Shown here: positions 33,598 to 41,759 of the stretch, piece after piece
How positions within the stretch are numbered: the first letter of the stretch is position 1
Layout: the number at the start of each line of letters is the position of its first letter
Program-made: the position numbers and the translations under genes
The notes under the pieces: generated by a model
Databases searched by the model: none
What the model saw: the letters and a program-made list of their open reading frames with translations, nothing else
Told to the model about the DNA's origin: nothing
NCBI RefSeq assembly: GCF_000731955.1
Contig: NZ_JNCK01000001.1
Location: 3,286,001 to 3,350,000 of the forward strand
Length of the DNA stretch: 64,000 nucleotides
Direction: 5' to 3'
Origin: Halomonas zincidurans B6
GTDB lineage: Bacteria > Pseudomonadota > Gammaproteobacteria > Pseudomonadales > Halomonadaceae

Positions 33598-34082
33598 ATG
33601 TCGAGCCCCGAGCACAAGCAGAAGATCTGGAAACTGATCAGCGACATCAAGGTCGGCATGCTGGTGACGCTGGACGGCCCGCAGCCGCGCGCCCGGCCGA
33701 TGCATCTGGTCCAGGACGCCTACGACGGCACGCTGTGGTTCTACACCCGGCGCAGCGCCGAGAGGTCTTCGAGACCCAGGCCGACCAGGACGTGTGCCTC
33801 AGCTTTTCCGACCAGGAGGAGGGCGTGTATGTCTCGCTGTCCGGCACGGCGCGGCTCAACGACGATCGCGCGTTGATCGACAAGTACTGGAATCCGTTCG
33901 TCGCCGCCTGGTTTGCCGACGGCAAGGACGATCCCGACCTGACGCTGATGGAGATCAAGGTCGCGTTCGGCGAGCACTGGAAGGCCCGCGAGAGCAAGGT
34001 GTTCCAGCTCTACGAGGTCGCCAAGGCCAACGTCAAGAAGGGCAGCCAGCCCGATATGGGCGAGAACGAGAAGTTCGGCTGA
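33598..34082 (+). pseudogene. Pyridoxamine-5'-phosphate-oxidase-family (general stress 26-like) protein, frameshifted
   Basis: Starts at ATG 33598 behind GGAAGGAGG and reads MSSPEHKQKIWKLISDIKVG... to about residue 55 (FYTRRSAE, 33762). The homologous reading then continues in another frame: VFETQADQDVCLSFSDQEEG ... to the stop at 34082. Loss of a single base near 33762-33764 (GAGAGGTC, expected GAGAAGGTC) explains this; restoring it gives 161 aa, a normal length for flavin-binding split-barrel general-stress proteins. Either a recent frameshift or a sequencing error. Confidence 0.8.
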
Positions 34083-34110
34083 TTCTAGCGACCCGCAGCG
34101 TCATCCCCCA

Positions 34111-34137
34111 CGCCCGGCTTTGTAGCCGGGCGTTTTT
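34111..34137 (+). terminator. Rho-independent terminator
   Basis: CGCCCGGCT (34111-34119), loop TTGT, AGCCGGGCG (34124-34132), then TTTTT. A 9-bp perfect stem with a T-tract 29 bp after the stop of the split-barrel gene: a textbook intrinsic terminator. Confidence 0.92.
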
Positions 34138-34311
34138 GTTGATCGGCATGCACCATCGCGGTGCGCTGCGCTTTCGGCTATGCTCGGGGGCCGGTCGCTC
34201 GGCCGGTAACCGTCATTCGGCGATACGCCCGGTTGTTGCATGGCGATGGCGGCTGACGCTGGGTGTCGCCACGTCATCGTCCGTCGTGGATCGCCGTTCG
34301 TGGAGAGTGCC

Positions 34312-35187
34312 ATGTCCTCGTCGCTGCTGGGAATCCTGATCATGTGCGCGGGCGTGCTGTGCCTGGCGCTGGGCGATGCGATCTCGAAATGGCTGGGCGG
34401 CAGCTTCGACCCGATCCAGATCATCTTCTTTCGCACGCTGGTCTCGCTGCCGCTGATCGCTTTGCTGGCACGCTTCAATGGCGGCTGGGCCTCGCTCAAG
34501 ACGCATCGCCCGGGCGTGCACCTGCTGCGCGGGTTGATCTTCACCGGCACCATGTTCTTCTTCGTCACCGGGCTGACCCTGCTGCCGCTCGCCGAGACCA
34601 CGGCGATCGCCTTCGCCGCACCGCTGTTCGTCACCCTGCTCTCCGGGCCACTGCTCAAGGAGCGCGTCGAGGCGGTACCGTTCGTCGCTTCGCTGGTCGG
34701 CTTCGGCGGGGTGCTGATCGTGGTGCGGCCCGGCGCGGCGGGCTTTCAGTGGGGCGCGCTGATCGTCGTCGGCGCGGCGGTATGCTATGCGCTGATGATG
34801 ATCACCGCGCGGCTCTATGGCGGCAAGGAGCGGCTGTGGGCGATGGTCTTCTACGCCACATTGGTGCCGATGCTGGTCAGTGCCGCCCTGCTGCCCGGCG
34901 TCTGGCGGACGCCGCACGGGCTGCACTGGCTGGGCTTTCTCGCCGCGGGGGTTCTCGGCGTGGGCGCGATTTCGTGCATCACCCTGGCCTTTCGTTACGC
35001 GCCGGCGGCGCTGGCCGCCCCTTTCGACTACACGGCGATGGTCTGGGCGGTACTGCTCGGCTGGTGGCTGTGGGGCGAAGTGCCGGACGTCTGGGTATTC
35101 GTCGGCGCCGGGGTGATCATAGCCAGCGGCGTGGCGATCGCCGTGCATGAGCGCCGGGTAGCGATCAAGGCGCGCCCATCGACATGA
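34312..35187 (+). CDS. EamA/DMT-superfamily permease
   Basis: 291 aa from ATG 34312, with GGAGAG upstream. About ten hydrophobic helices form two EamA repeats: first DAISKWLGGSFDPIQIIFFRTLVSLP ... AETTAIAFAAPLFVTLLSGPLLKERV, second AAVCYALMMITARL ... FDYTAMVWAVLLGWWLWGEVPD. Probably an exporter of a metabolite or amino acid; substrate unknown. It lies between a terminator and the iron operon and has no partner. Confidence 0.9.
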   Translation: MSSSLLGILIMCAGVLCLALGDAISKWLGGSFDPIQIIFFRTLVSLPLIALLARFNGGWASLKTHRPGVHLLRGLIFTGTMFFFVTGLTLLPLAETTAIAFAAPLFVTLLSGPLLKERVEAVPFVASLVGFGGVLIVVRPGAAGFQWGALIVVGAAVCYALMMITARLYGGKERLWAMVFYATLVPMLVSAALLPGVWRTPHGLHWLGFLAAGVLGVGAISCITLAFRYAPAALAAPFDYTAMVWAVLLGWWLWGEVPDVWVFVGAGVIIASGVAIAVHERRVAIKARPST

Positions 35188-35232
35188 ACGCCGGGTACTA
35201 GCGGCGACAAGAAAGTTGTGTCAAAGCTGGAA

Positions 35233-35251
35233 GTTAATAATAATCATTGTT
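35233..35251 (+). promoter_or_regulatory. Fur box
   Basis: The 19-mer beginning GTTAATAATAATCATT matches the consensus Fur box at 15 of 19 positions, including the central ATAATCATT. It lies 70-88 bp upstream of the first gene of the iron ABC operon, so Fe-dependent repression by Fur is expected. Confidence 0.8.
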
Positions 35252-35320
35252 ATAAGATATTTCACCGCATGACGATTCATGCCGTGCCAACCGCAACGAC
35301 AACAGAGACAGGAGTGACGC

Positions 35321-36082
35321 ATGACACAGCGACACAATACGGGGTGGCTCAAGGTGTGCAGCCAGTCGGCGATGGGCCTTGTCCTGGGTGCCGTCGTCGG
35401 TACGGCCCAGGCGAGTGGAACGATGAGCGGCTATCAGGACGATGTCGAGTCCCTCGACGCTGCTCTGGGCAGCCTCGTCGAGTCCTACCGTGCCGATACG
35501 CAAACCGGCGACGAACTGGCGACCTTCAAGCAGCAGTGGGAGAGCGTCGAGTATCACGAGGCCGTGGAAGACAACGCCAAGCCGCTGTACCCGCTCATCT
35601 GGCAGGCCATAGGTCAACTCGAGAACACGCTGGACGACTCGGCGGCGCCGTCGGCGGTGGAAAGCGCCGCGAACCGTGTGCGGGCCACGTTGTGGCAGGG
35701 CCTCGGTGCCTTGCGACTGGCGACGTCCAAAGCCGCCGGGCAACCCCAGGAGGGCTCGGCTGAGAGTGGCGAGACGCCGATCACGGCTATCAAGGAGGCG
35801 CTCGATGAGGCACTGGGCGAGTATTACGAAGGCGAAATCGACGAGGCCAAGACGCTGGTCAGTGACGCCTACATGCAGCGTTTCGAGGGCCTCGAGGGTG
35901 GACTGATCGAGCTCGATCCCGAGCTGGTCGAAGGGCTCGAGGAAGACTTCAACGCGAGCTTGCCGAATGCCATGGAGAGCGGCAAGGACGAGCAGGTCGC
36001 CACGCTGGTAAAATCGATGAAGGCGCGGCTCGATCAGAGCCGCGAATTGCTTGCCGGACAGGAAACGGTCGAGGTCTTTTGA
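35321..36082 (+). CDS. Secreted protein resembling the periplasmic domain of FTR1 iron permeases
   Basis: 253 aa with signal peptide 1-31 (VVGTAQA-S). The helical, Glu-rich mature part has two halves. The second (about 153-245) resembles the extracytoplasmic helical domain of bacterial FTR1 permeases: AIKEALDEALGEYYEGEIDE followed by AKTLVSDAYMQRFEGLE and a chain of acidic residues. The first half (35-135) may be a related helical repeat. The FTR1 membrane domain with REGLE motifs is absent. It heads the Fur-boxed operon and ends one base before the binding-protein gene. It may deliver Fe to the ABC importer; this role is inferred. Confidence 0.7.
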   Translation: MTQRHNTGWLKVCSQSAMGLVLGAVVGTAQASGTMSGYQDDVESLDAALGSLVESYRADTQTGDELATFKQQWESVEYHEAVEDNAKPLYPLIWQAIGQLENTLDDSAAPSAVESAANRVRATLWQGLGALRLATSKAAGQPQEGSAESGETPITAIKEALDEALGEYYEGEIDEAKTLVSDAYMQRFEGLEGGLIELDPELVEGLEEDFNASLPNAMESGKDEQVATLVKSMKARLDQSRELLAGQETVEVF

Positions 36083-36083
36083 C

Positions 36084-37112
36084 ATGGACAGGCGAACCTT
36101 GCTGAAATCGGGCCTGGCATTGGGGTTGCTGGGCCCGGCGCGGGTCTTGGCAGCCTCCCAGGAGGCCCAGGCACTCTCGGTCGACGCCTTGCCCGAGCTG
36201 AAGGGTAGCCTGACCCTCTATCTGGGACGCGGTGAAGGGGGGCTGTACGAGACGCTCATCGAGGCAATCCGTAAGCGCAACCCGCAACTGGATCTCAACG
36301 TCCGGCGCGGGCCATCGGCGTCGCTGGCCAACACCTTGGTCGCCGAACATCAGGCCGGTGTGCAGCGGGCGGATGCCTTCTGGTCGATCGATGCCAGTTC
36401 GCTGGGACTGGTCGTCGACCAGGGGATGGCGCGAGCGGTGCCCGAGGCCTTGCGTGCGCCGGTCCGCGAGCCGTTTAGTGCTGACGCCTGGGTGCCGATC
36501 TCCGGACGCATCCGTACGCTGCCCTTCAATCCCCAGCGTGTCACGGCCGAGCGGCTGCCCGACGACATCATGGCCTTCGCCGACAGCGACCTGAAACTCG
36601 GTTGGGCACCGGCCTACGGTGCCTTTCAGTCGTTTCTGACGGCGATGCGCCTGCTCGAGGGTGAACAGCGCACCCTCGAGTGGCTACGGGGGGTCAAGCA
36701 GCGGGCCACCAGCTATGCTGGCGAGTTCGGCGTGGTAATGGCGGTGGAGCGTGGCGAGATCGATGCGGGTTTCGCCAATCACTATTACACGCTGCGTCTC
36801 AAACAGGGCAAGCCGTCGGCCTCGGTGGCCCTGGGCTTCACCGACGGCGATGCAGGCTCGCTGGTCAATGCCTCGGGCGTGGCACTGTTGAGCGACAATC
36901 CTGCCGCCGCCGGCCTGGTGCGTTATCTGCAAACTCAGCAGGCGCAGCGGTTTCTGGCCGAGGAAGCCTTCGAATTGCCGATGGTCAAAGGTGTGGCGAT
37001 GCCCGCTGGACTGCCGCCGATGAGCGATATTAATCCTCCCCAGGTGGAACTTTCGCAGCTGGCTGACCTGCGGCCAACGTTGGCGCTGATGCGCGAAGCC
37101 GGTGTGCTGTGA
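36084..37112 (+). CDS. Iron(III) ABC transporter substrate-binding protein
   Basis: 342 aa from ATG 36084. The N-terminus MDRRTLLKSGLALGLLGPARVLAA has a twin-Arg-like motif (DRRTLLK) and a cleavage site, so Tat or Sec export is possible. The body resembles FbpA/AfuA-type ferric-binding proteins (LTLYLGRGEGGLYETLIEAI, GVQRADAFWSIDASSLGLV). The expected Tyr pair region reads ANHYYTL, fitting Fe coordination by adjacent tyrosines. It overlaps the permease gene by 4 bp. Confidence 0.88.
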   Translation: MDRRTLLKSGLALGLLGPARVLAASQEAQALSVDALPELKGSLTLYLGRGEGGLYETLIEAIRKRNPQLDLNVRRGPSASLANTLVAEHQAGVQRADAFWSIDASSLGLVVDQGMARAVPEALRAPVREPFSADAWVPISGRIRTLPFNPQRVTAERLPDDIMAFADSDLKLGWAPAYGAFQSFLTAMRLLEGEQRTLEWLRGVKQRATSYAGEFGVVMAVERGEIDAGFANHYYTLRLKQGKPSASVALGFTDGDAGSLVNASGVALLSDNPAAAGLVRYLQTQQAQRFLAEEAFELPMVKGVAMPAGLPPMSDINPPQVELSQLADLRPTLALMREAGVL

Positions 37113-38617
37113 CGCCATCGCGGGTCAATGTATGGCTGAGCGGGCTTGTCGCGGCGGTGATCCTGGCCCCGGTGGCGGTGCTGTTCATGTTGAGCCTGAG
37201 TGCGGATGTCGACTTGGCTGGGCAGATCGCGGCCATCACCGTCAATTCCCTGGCGCTGGCGCTGCTGACGGTGCTGGGCTCCGTGGCGATCGGCGTGCCG
37301 TTGGCGTTGGTCACCAGTTATGCCGACCTTCCGGGGCGACGTTTCTGGGTGGCGACGCTTTCCGCGCCGCTGGCGGTGCCCAGCTATCTCGGCGCGTTCG
37401 CGTTCTTCGCTGCCTTTGGTCCGGGAGGCGAGTTGAGTGTGCTCAGCGGGTTGCCGCTGCCGCCGGTCAAGGGACTGGCGGGTGCCACCTTGGTGATGAC
37501 CCTGTATACCTTTCCTTTCGTGCTGCTCAGCACCCGGGCGGCGCTGGCCGGGCTGGACGTCAGTGTGCTCGAGGCGGCGCGCACGTTGGGCATGCCGCTG
37601 CCCACGGCATTGTGGAAAGTGGTCTTGCCTCGCGTACGTAACGGCATTGCTGCGGGTGCGCTGCTGGTGGCGTTGTACACGCTCTCGGATTTCGGCACGC
37701 CGGCGCTTCTTCAACTGGATACCTTCACCCGGGTGATCTTCGTCGAGTACAACGCCTTTGGTCTCGATCGGGCGGCATTGCTGTCGTTGCAGCTGCTGGG
37801 CTTTGTCGCGCTGATCCTGTTGCTCGAGTCACGACTCAGGGCGTCGCGCGAACGCCCCGGCAGGACAATGACCCTCAAGTTGCCCGGTGCGATAAAGGTG
37901 CTTTGTCTGGTCGGCGCCAGCGTGATCGTGCTCGCGGCGCTGGCCTTGCCGGTGGCGATCTTCACTCTCTGGCTGGTCCGCGACGGGGCCGTCGGCTTCG
38001 ATCCCGGCTACTTGTTGAATTCCGTGTATGTCTCGCTGCTGGCCGCCGTAGCGACCGTCCTGGTGGCCCTGCCGGTCGCCTTTGCAGCCTCGGCAGGGCG
38101 GCTTGGACGACTGTTCGAGCGCATCACCTATCTTGGCTTTGGCATCCCGGGTATCGTGCTGGGCACCGCGCTGGTATATCTGGGCTTGCAGCTGAGCTTT
38201 CTCTATCAGACCGTGACGCTGCTGGTGGTCGCCTACATGATCCGCTTCCTGCCGCTGGCGGTGGGTGCCGTACGCGCGACGCTGGCTCGGCGTAACAACG
38301 ACCTGACCGGCGCGGCGCGCAGTCTGGGTGCCTCGCCTTTCGAGGTGTTCCGGCGGATCAGTCTGCCGCTGAGCCTGCCGGGGCTGGTCGCTGGCGCGGC
38401 ACTGGTGTTTCTGGAGGCAATGCGCGAACTGCCCGCCACGCTGATGTTGCGTCCCACCGGGTTCGAGACCATCGGTACCTATCTATGGCGTACCTATGAG
38501 GCCGGTTACTTCGGGCGTGGGGCGATTCCCGGTCTGTTGTTGATGCTGGTCTCGGCCGTGGCGGTGATGATGATGGTGCTGGGCGAGGGGCGTCTGTCCC
38601 GGCGTCACTCCCGCTAG
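37109..38617 (+). CDS. Iron(III) ABC transporter permease (fused two-domain FbpB type)
   Basis: 502 aa with a GTG start at 37109 overlapping the binding-protein stop. Two permease halves are fused: the first EAA loop is LDVSVLEAARTLGMPLPTALWKVVLPRVRNG and the second NNDLTGAARSLGASPFEVFRRISLPLSLPG, about 250 residues apart. This is the organisation of ferric/thiamine-type (FbpB, ThiP) permeases. Neighbours and the Fur box point to iron. Confidence 0.93.
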   Translation: MTPSRVNVWLSGLVAAVILAPVAVLFMLSLSADVDLAGQIAAITVNSLALALLTVLGSVAIGVPLALVTSYADLPGRRFWVATLSAPLAVPSYLGAFAFFAAFGPGGELSVLSGLPLPPVKGLAGATLVMTLYTFPFVLLSTRAALAGLDVSVLEAARTLGMPLPTALWKVVLPRVRNGIAAGALLVALYTLSDFGTPALLQLDTFTRVIFVEYNAFGLDRAALLSLQLLGFVALILLLESRLRASRERPGRTMTLKLPGAIKVLCLVGASVIVLAALALPVAIFTLWLVRDGAVGFDPGYLLNSVYVSLLAAVATVLVALPVAFAASAGRLGRLFERITYLGFGIPGIVLGTALVYLGLQLSFLYQTVTLLVVAYMIRFLPLAVGAVRATLARRNNDLTGAARSLGASPFEVFRRISLPLSLPGLVAGAALVFLEAMRELPATLMLRPTGFETIGTYLWRTYEAGYFGRGAIPGLLLMLVSAVAVMMMVLGEGRLSRRHSR

Positions 38618-38659
38618 CCGCCAGGCTCGAATCCATTCAGGCGTTCAGGTGACGAGACG

Positions 38660-39679
38660 ATGCTGACACTGCGAAACATGGGCGTGTGTTATGGACAGAC
38701 AAGTGTTGTCAGCGGGCTCGACCTGACCCTTGGCGACGGGGAGATTTTAACCCTGGTCGGCCCCACCGGATGCGGCAAGTCGACGACTCTGCGCGCTATC
38801 GCCGGGCTGGAGCCGCTCAGCGAGGGCTCGTTGACACTGGCTGGCATGCAGATCGACAAGCACCGTTTCGTGGTCCCGGAAAAACGCGGTATCGGCATGG
38901 TATTCCAGGATTTCGCGCTGTTCCCGCACTTGAATGTCGAGCAGAACATCGGCTTTCGCGTCAAACGGCGCCAGCCCGTCGACTACTGGCTAGCGGTGCT
39001 GGGCATCGAAACGCTGCGCAAGGCCATGCCGGAGACGCTCTCGGGCGGCCAGAAGCAGCGGGTAGCGCTGGCTCGCGCGCTGGCGCACTCGCCTTCCCTG
39101 GTGCTGCTCGACGAGCCGCTGTCCAATCTGGATGCCGCGCTCAAGGACAGCCTGCGCTATGTGATCCGCGATGCGCTGAAGACAGCGAACGTGCCTGCCA
39201 TCTGGGTGACCCACGACCAGGCCGAGGCGCTCTCGGTCGGTGACCGGGTAGGCATCATGCAGGCCGGTCGGCTGGCACAGATTGGCACCCCCGAAGCATG
39301 CTTTCGTGAGCCGGCCGATCGGTTCGTGGCTACCTTTCTCGGCGATGCGGCCTTCCTGCCCGGGCGGCGCTGCGGCGAGACGGTGCAGACCGTGCTGGGC
39401 AAGCTGCCCGTCACTGCCAAGGACGGGCCGAAAGAGTCGATGGAGTGCGTCGATTTGCTGGTGCGTCCGGACGACATCGGCCTGGCGCCGGCCGCCCCGG
39501 GAAACGCCTGCATCGACTGGATGCGCTACGAGGGCGAGCAGCGTCTGTTCGGGGTCACGCTCGACGACGGCACCGTACTCAAGAGTCGTCAGAATCACGA
39601 ATGCCCGCTGCTGGCGGGTGAGCGAGTCGCGGCCCGCATCGTCGCCCGCCATCCGCTGGCGATGTTTGCGGCACAGTAA
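38660..39679 (+). CDS. Iron(III) ABC transporter ATP-binding protein
   Basis: 339 aa. Walker A GPTGCGKST, signature LSGGQKQRVALARALAHS, Walker B LVLLDEPLSNLD and switch VTHDQAEALS, then a C-terminal TOBE-like domain (about 235-335), as in FbpC/PotA ATPases. It starts 42 bp after the permease and closes the operon. After its stop lies a 220-bp spacer with a gene remnant. Confidence 0.94.
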   Translation: MLTLRNMGVCYGQTSVVSGLDLTLGDGEILTLVGPTGCGKSTTLRAIAGLEPLSEGSLTLAGMQIDKHRFVVPEKRGIGMVFQDFALFPHLNVEQNIGFRVKRRQPVDYWLAVLGIETLRKAMPETLSGGQKQRVALARALAHSPSLVLLDEPLSNLDAALKDSLRYVIRDALKTANVPAIWVTHDQAEALSVGDRVGIMQAGRLAQIGTPEACFREPADRFVATFLGDAAFLPGRRCGETVQTVLGKLPVTAKDGPKESMECVDLLVRPDDIGLAPAAPGNACIDWMRYEGEQRLFGVTLDDGTVLKSRQNHECPLLAGERVAARIVARHPLAMFAAQ

Positions 39680-39755
39680 TCCAGGCTGCCGAGCCGGACA
39701 CCGACAATCGCAGATAGTGGTTAATCGAATAAAAGGATGAACAATGATTCCTTAA

Positions 39756-39902
39756 AAGCATCCGCGGCTTGCCACTAACCTATGTCGCCCCGAGCAGCTC
39801 AACGAGCTTGCCGAGACCATCGTCGCGATCCAGCGCGAGCGCTATCTGGCGTCGGTAACCACTCGGCGGCTACGGCAACGCGCGGGCCGGCGGCCGGCTT
39901 AG
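39756..39902 (+). pseudogene. Short unidentified C-terminal coding remnant
   Basis: An open segment without a start codon reads LCRPEQLNELAETIVAIQRE and continues RYLASVTTRRLRQRAGRRPA to TAG at 39900-39902, overlapping the end of the DsrE-like gene on the other strand. It has helix-like, coding-type composition, but the family is not recognised. Confidence 0.3.
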
Positions 39903-40201
39903 GCGTGGATATACCTCCAGCCCTCGGCCTGCCATTCGGCCAAGGCAACCACGGCGGCCTCGACCTCCTCGTGGCCGGCGGTGTTGTCGAGCCCTTGGGC
40001 GATCAGCGAGTTGCGGCACAGGTGCAGCCAGGAATCGGCCACCGGGTCGGGTTCAGCCAGGGCGACGGCCACCGCGGCGCCGTTGGCGACGATACGCACC
40101 TGGGCGTCGTCGTGCACCTTGACCAGGTTGCGGGCGTTACGCCGGGCGCGGGCCAGGCTGTCGGCGGTGGGGGCATGCAGGAGGACGCGTAGCGAGCTCA
40201 T
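39899..40201 (-). CDS. DsrE/F-like small protein
   Basis: 100 aa. The sequence MSSLRVLLHAPTADSLARAR...VRIVANGAAVAVALAEPD fits the DsrE/DsrF/YchN fold (intracellular sulfur oxidation or sulfur relay). A late Cys (LHLCRNSL, residue about 62) sits near the place where an active Cys occurs in some DsrE proteins. It is the last gene of a four-gene minus-strand operon with a sulfonate-type ABC transporter; its ATG overlaps the ATPase stop (ATGA). A link to organosulfur use is likely but not proven. Confidence 0.7.
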   Translation of the reverse strand: MSSLRVLLHAPTADSLARARRNARNLVKVHDDAQVRIVANGAAVAVALAEPDPVADSWLHLCRNSLIAQGLDNTAGHEEVEAAVVALAEWQAEGWRYIHA

Positions 40202-41010
40202 GAGGAACTCTCCTGGGGGGTGGAAGTGGGCGTATCGATGCCGATATGGCGCTCGAGCCGATGAATGTATTCGCGGAACGCCGGGTGTTCGCGGCGCCCT
40301 GACAGCGGCAGGTCGACGGCAACGATTTCGCTGACCCGCGCCGGCTCGCCCTCGCCGGGCTTGCCGAGCACCACCACGCGATCGGCGAGCAGTACCGCCT
40401 CCTCGATATCGTGGGTGACGAAGAGGATTGCCGCCTCGCTGCGCCGGCGCAATTCGCCGAGCTCGACCTGCAGGCGCTGGCGGGTCAGGGCGTCGAGTGC
40501 CGAGAACGGTTCATCCATGAACAGCACCCGGGGTTTTACCGCCAGTGCCCGGGCGATGCCCACGCGTTGCTGCTGGCCACCGGACAGGGTTCGCGGCCAG
40601 CGCTCGGCGAACGCCTCGAGGCCCACCAGGGCAAGCTGCTCCAGGGCCCGTGAGCGGCGCTCGCGGCGCGACAATGCCAGCCCCTCGAGACCCAGTTCGA
40701 CATTGCCACGTACCTGGCGCCACGGAAACAGTCGCGGCGCCTGGAAGACCATCGACCACGGACGCGTGGCCGGCTCGTCGACGGCCGGCAAGTTCACCGT
40801 GCCGCGTTGCGGCGTTAGCAGCCCGGCCAGCGCGCGCAGCAGGGTCGACTTGCCGACCCCCGAGACACCGACCACGGCGACGAACTCGCGCGGCGCGATG
40901 TCGAGGCTGACGTCGTCGAGGACCACCTCGCCGGCGAAACCCAGGCGCACGCCACGCGCCTGCAGCACCGGCCGGCCGGGCGCCGGCGATGAAAGGCTCA
41001 GCTCTGCCAC
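40198..41010 (-). CDS. ABC transporter ATP-binding protein, taurine/sulfonate/nitrate type
   Basis: 270 aa. Walker A GVSGVGKST, Q-loop MVFQAPRLFPWRQV, signature LSGGQQQRVGIARALAVKP, Walker B LFMDEPFSALD, switch VTHDIEEAVLLADRVVVL. The DEPFSALD and IEEAV words are typical of the SsuB/TauB branch. It overlaps the permease gene by 13 bp. Confidence 0.93.
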   Translation of the reverse strand: MAELSLSSPAPGRPVLQARGVRLGFAGEVVLDDVSLDIAPREFVAVVGVSGVGKSTLLRALAGLLTPQRGTVNLPAVDEPATRPWSMVFQAPRLFPWRQVRGNVELGLEGLALSRRERRSRALEQLALVGLEAFAERWPRTLSGGQQQRVGIARALAVKPRVLFMDEPFSALDALTRQRLQVELGELRRRSEAAILFVTHDIEEAVLLADRVVVLGKPGEGEPARVSEIVAVDLPLSGRREHPAFREYIHRLERHIGIDTPTSTPQESSS

Positions 41011-41759
41011 CGCAGGATCCTCCGCTGGATGCTCATGAACAGGAAGTCAAACAGCGCATAGAGCGCGGCGATCGTCAGCATGTAAACCACCACGATGTCG
41101 GTGGCGAGTAGGCCCGAGGCCTCCATCATCCGCTGGCCGATGCCGGGGATGCCGAACAGCTCGGCGGCGACTACCGTCATCCAGCCCTGGCCGAATCCGG
41201 CGCGAAGGCCGCCGAGAATGCCCGGTGCCGCCGCCGGCAGGCTGACCTTGCACAGCCGCGCCATGAAGCGCCCCTGACCGAAGGCCTGGGCGACTTCATA
41301 ATAGCCGTCGTCCACCGCGCGTACCGCGCTATAGCTGGCGAAGTAGTTGATCCAGAACACGCCGATGCTGATGATGAATGCTGCCGCGGTCTCGGTGACG
41401 CCGAACCAGATGATCGCGAACGGGATCCACGCCAGCGGCGGGATCGGTCGTAGCAGTCGGGCCAACCAGCTTTGGATGGCGTCAAAAGTGGGCTCGAGCG
41501 CCGCGCCGACGCCCACCGCGATGCCCAGCAGCGAGCCGATCGCCAGGCCGGTGCTGTAGTGCGAGAGGCTGGCCAGCACCACATCGAGCCAGATGCCGTC
41601 GCGAATCTCGGCCCAGAACTCGGTGGGGATACTCGAGGGCAACGGCACCAGGTTGCCCGGCAGCAGGCCGAGGCGCAGGGCCAGTTCCCACAACGCCACC
41701 AGGCTGATGAGGCCGGCGGCACTGAGCAGGGTGCGTCGATGGTGGGACAGGCGCGTCAT
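40998..41759 (-). CDS. ABC transporter permease, SsuC/TauC type
   Basis: 253 aa, six helices. The EAA-like loop is YYEVAQAFGQGRFMARLCKVSLPAAAPGILGGLRAGFGQGW, typical of sulfonate/nitrate/taurine permeases, as is RPIPPLAWIPFAIIWFGV. It overlaps the binding-protein gene by 4 bp (ATGA at 41756-41759). Confidence 0.94.
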   Translation of the reverse strand: MTRLSHHRRTLLSAAGLISLVALWELALRLGLLPGNLVPLPSSIPTEFWAEIRDGIWLDVVLASLSHYSTGLAIGSLLGIAVGVGAALEPTFDAIQSWLARLLRPIPPLAWIPFAIIWFGVTETAAAFIISIGVFWINYFASYSAVRAVDDGYYEVAQAFGQGRFMARLCKVSLPAAAPGILGGLRAGFGQGWMTVVAAELFGIPGIGQRMMEASGLLATDIVVVYMLTIAALYALFDFLFMSIQRRILRWQS

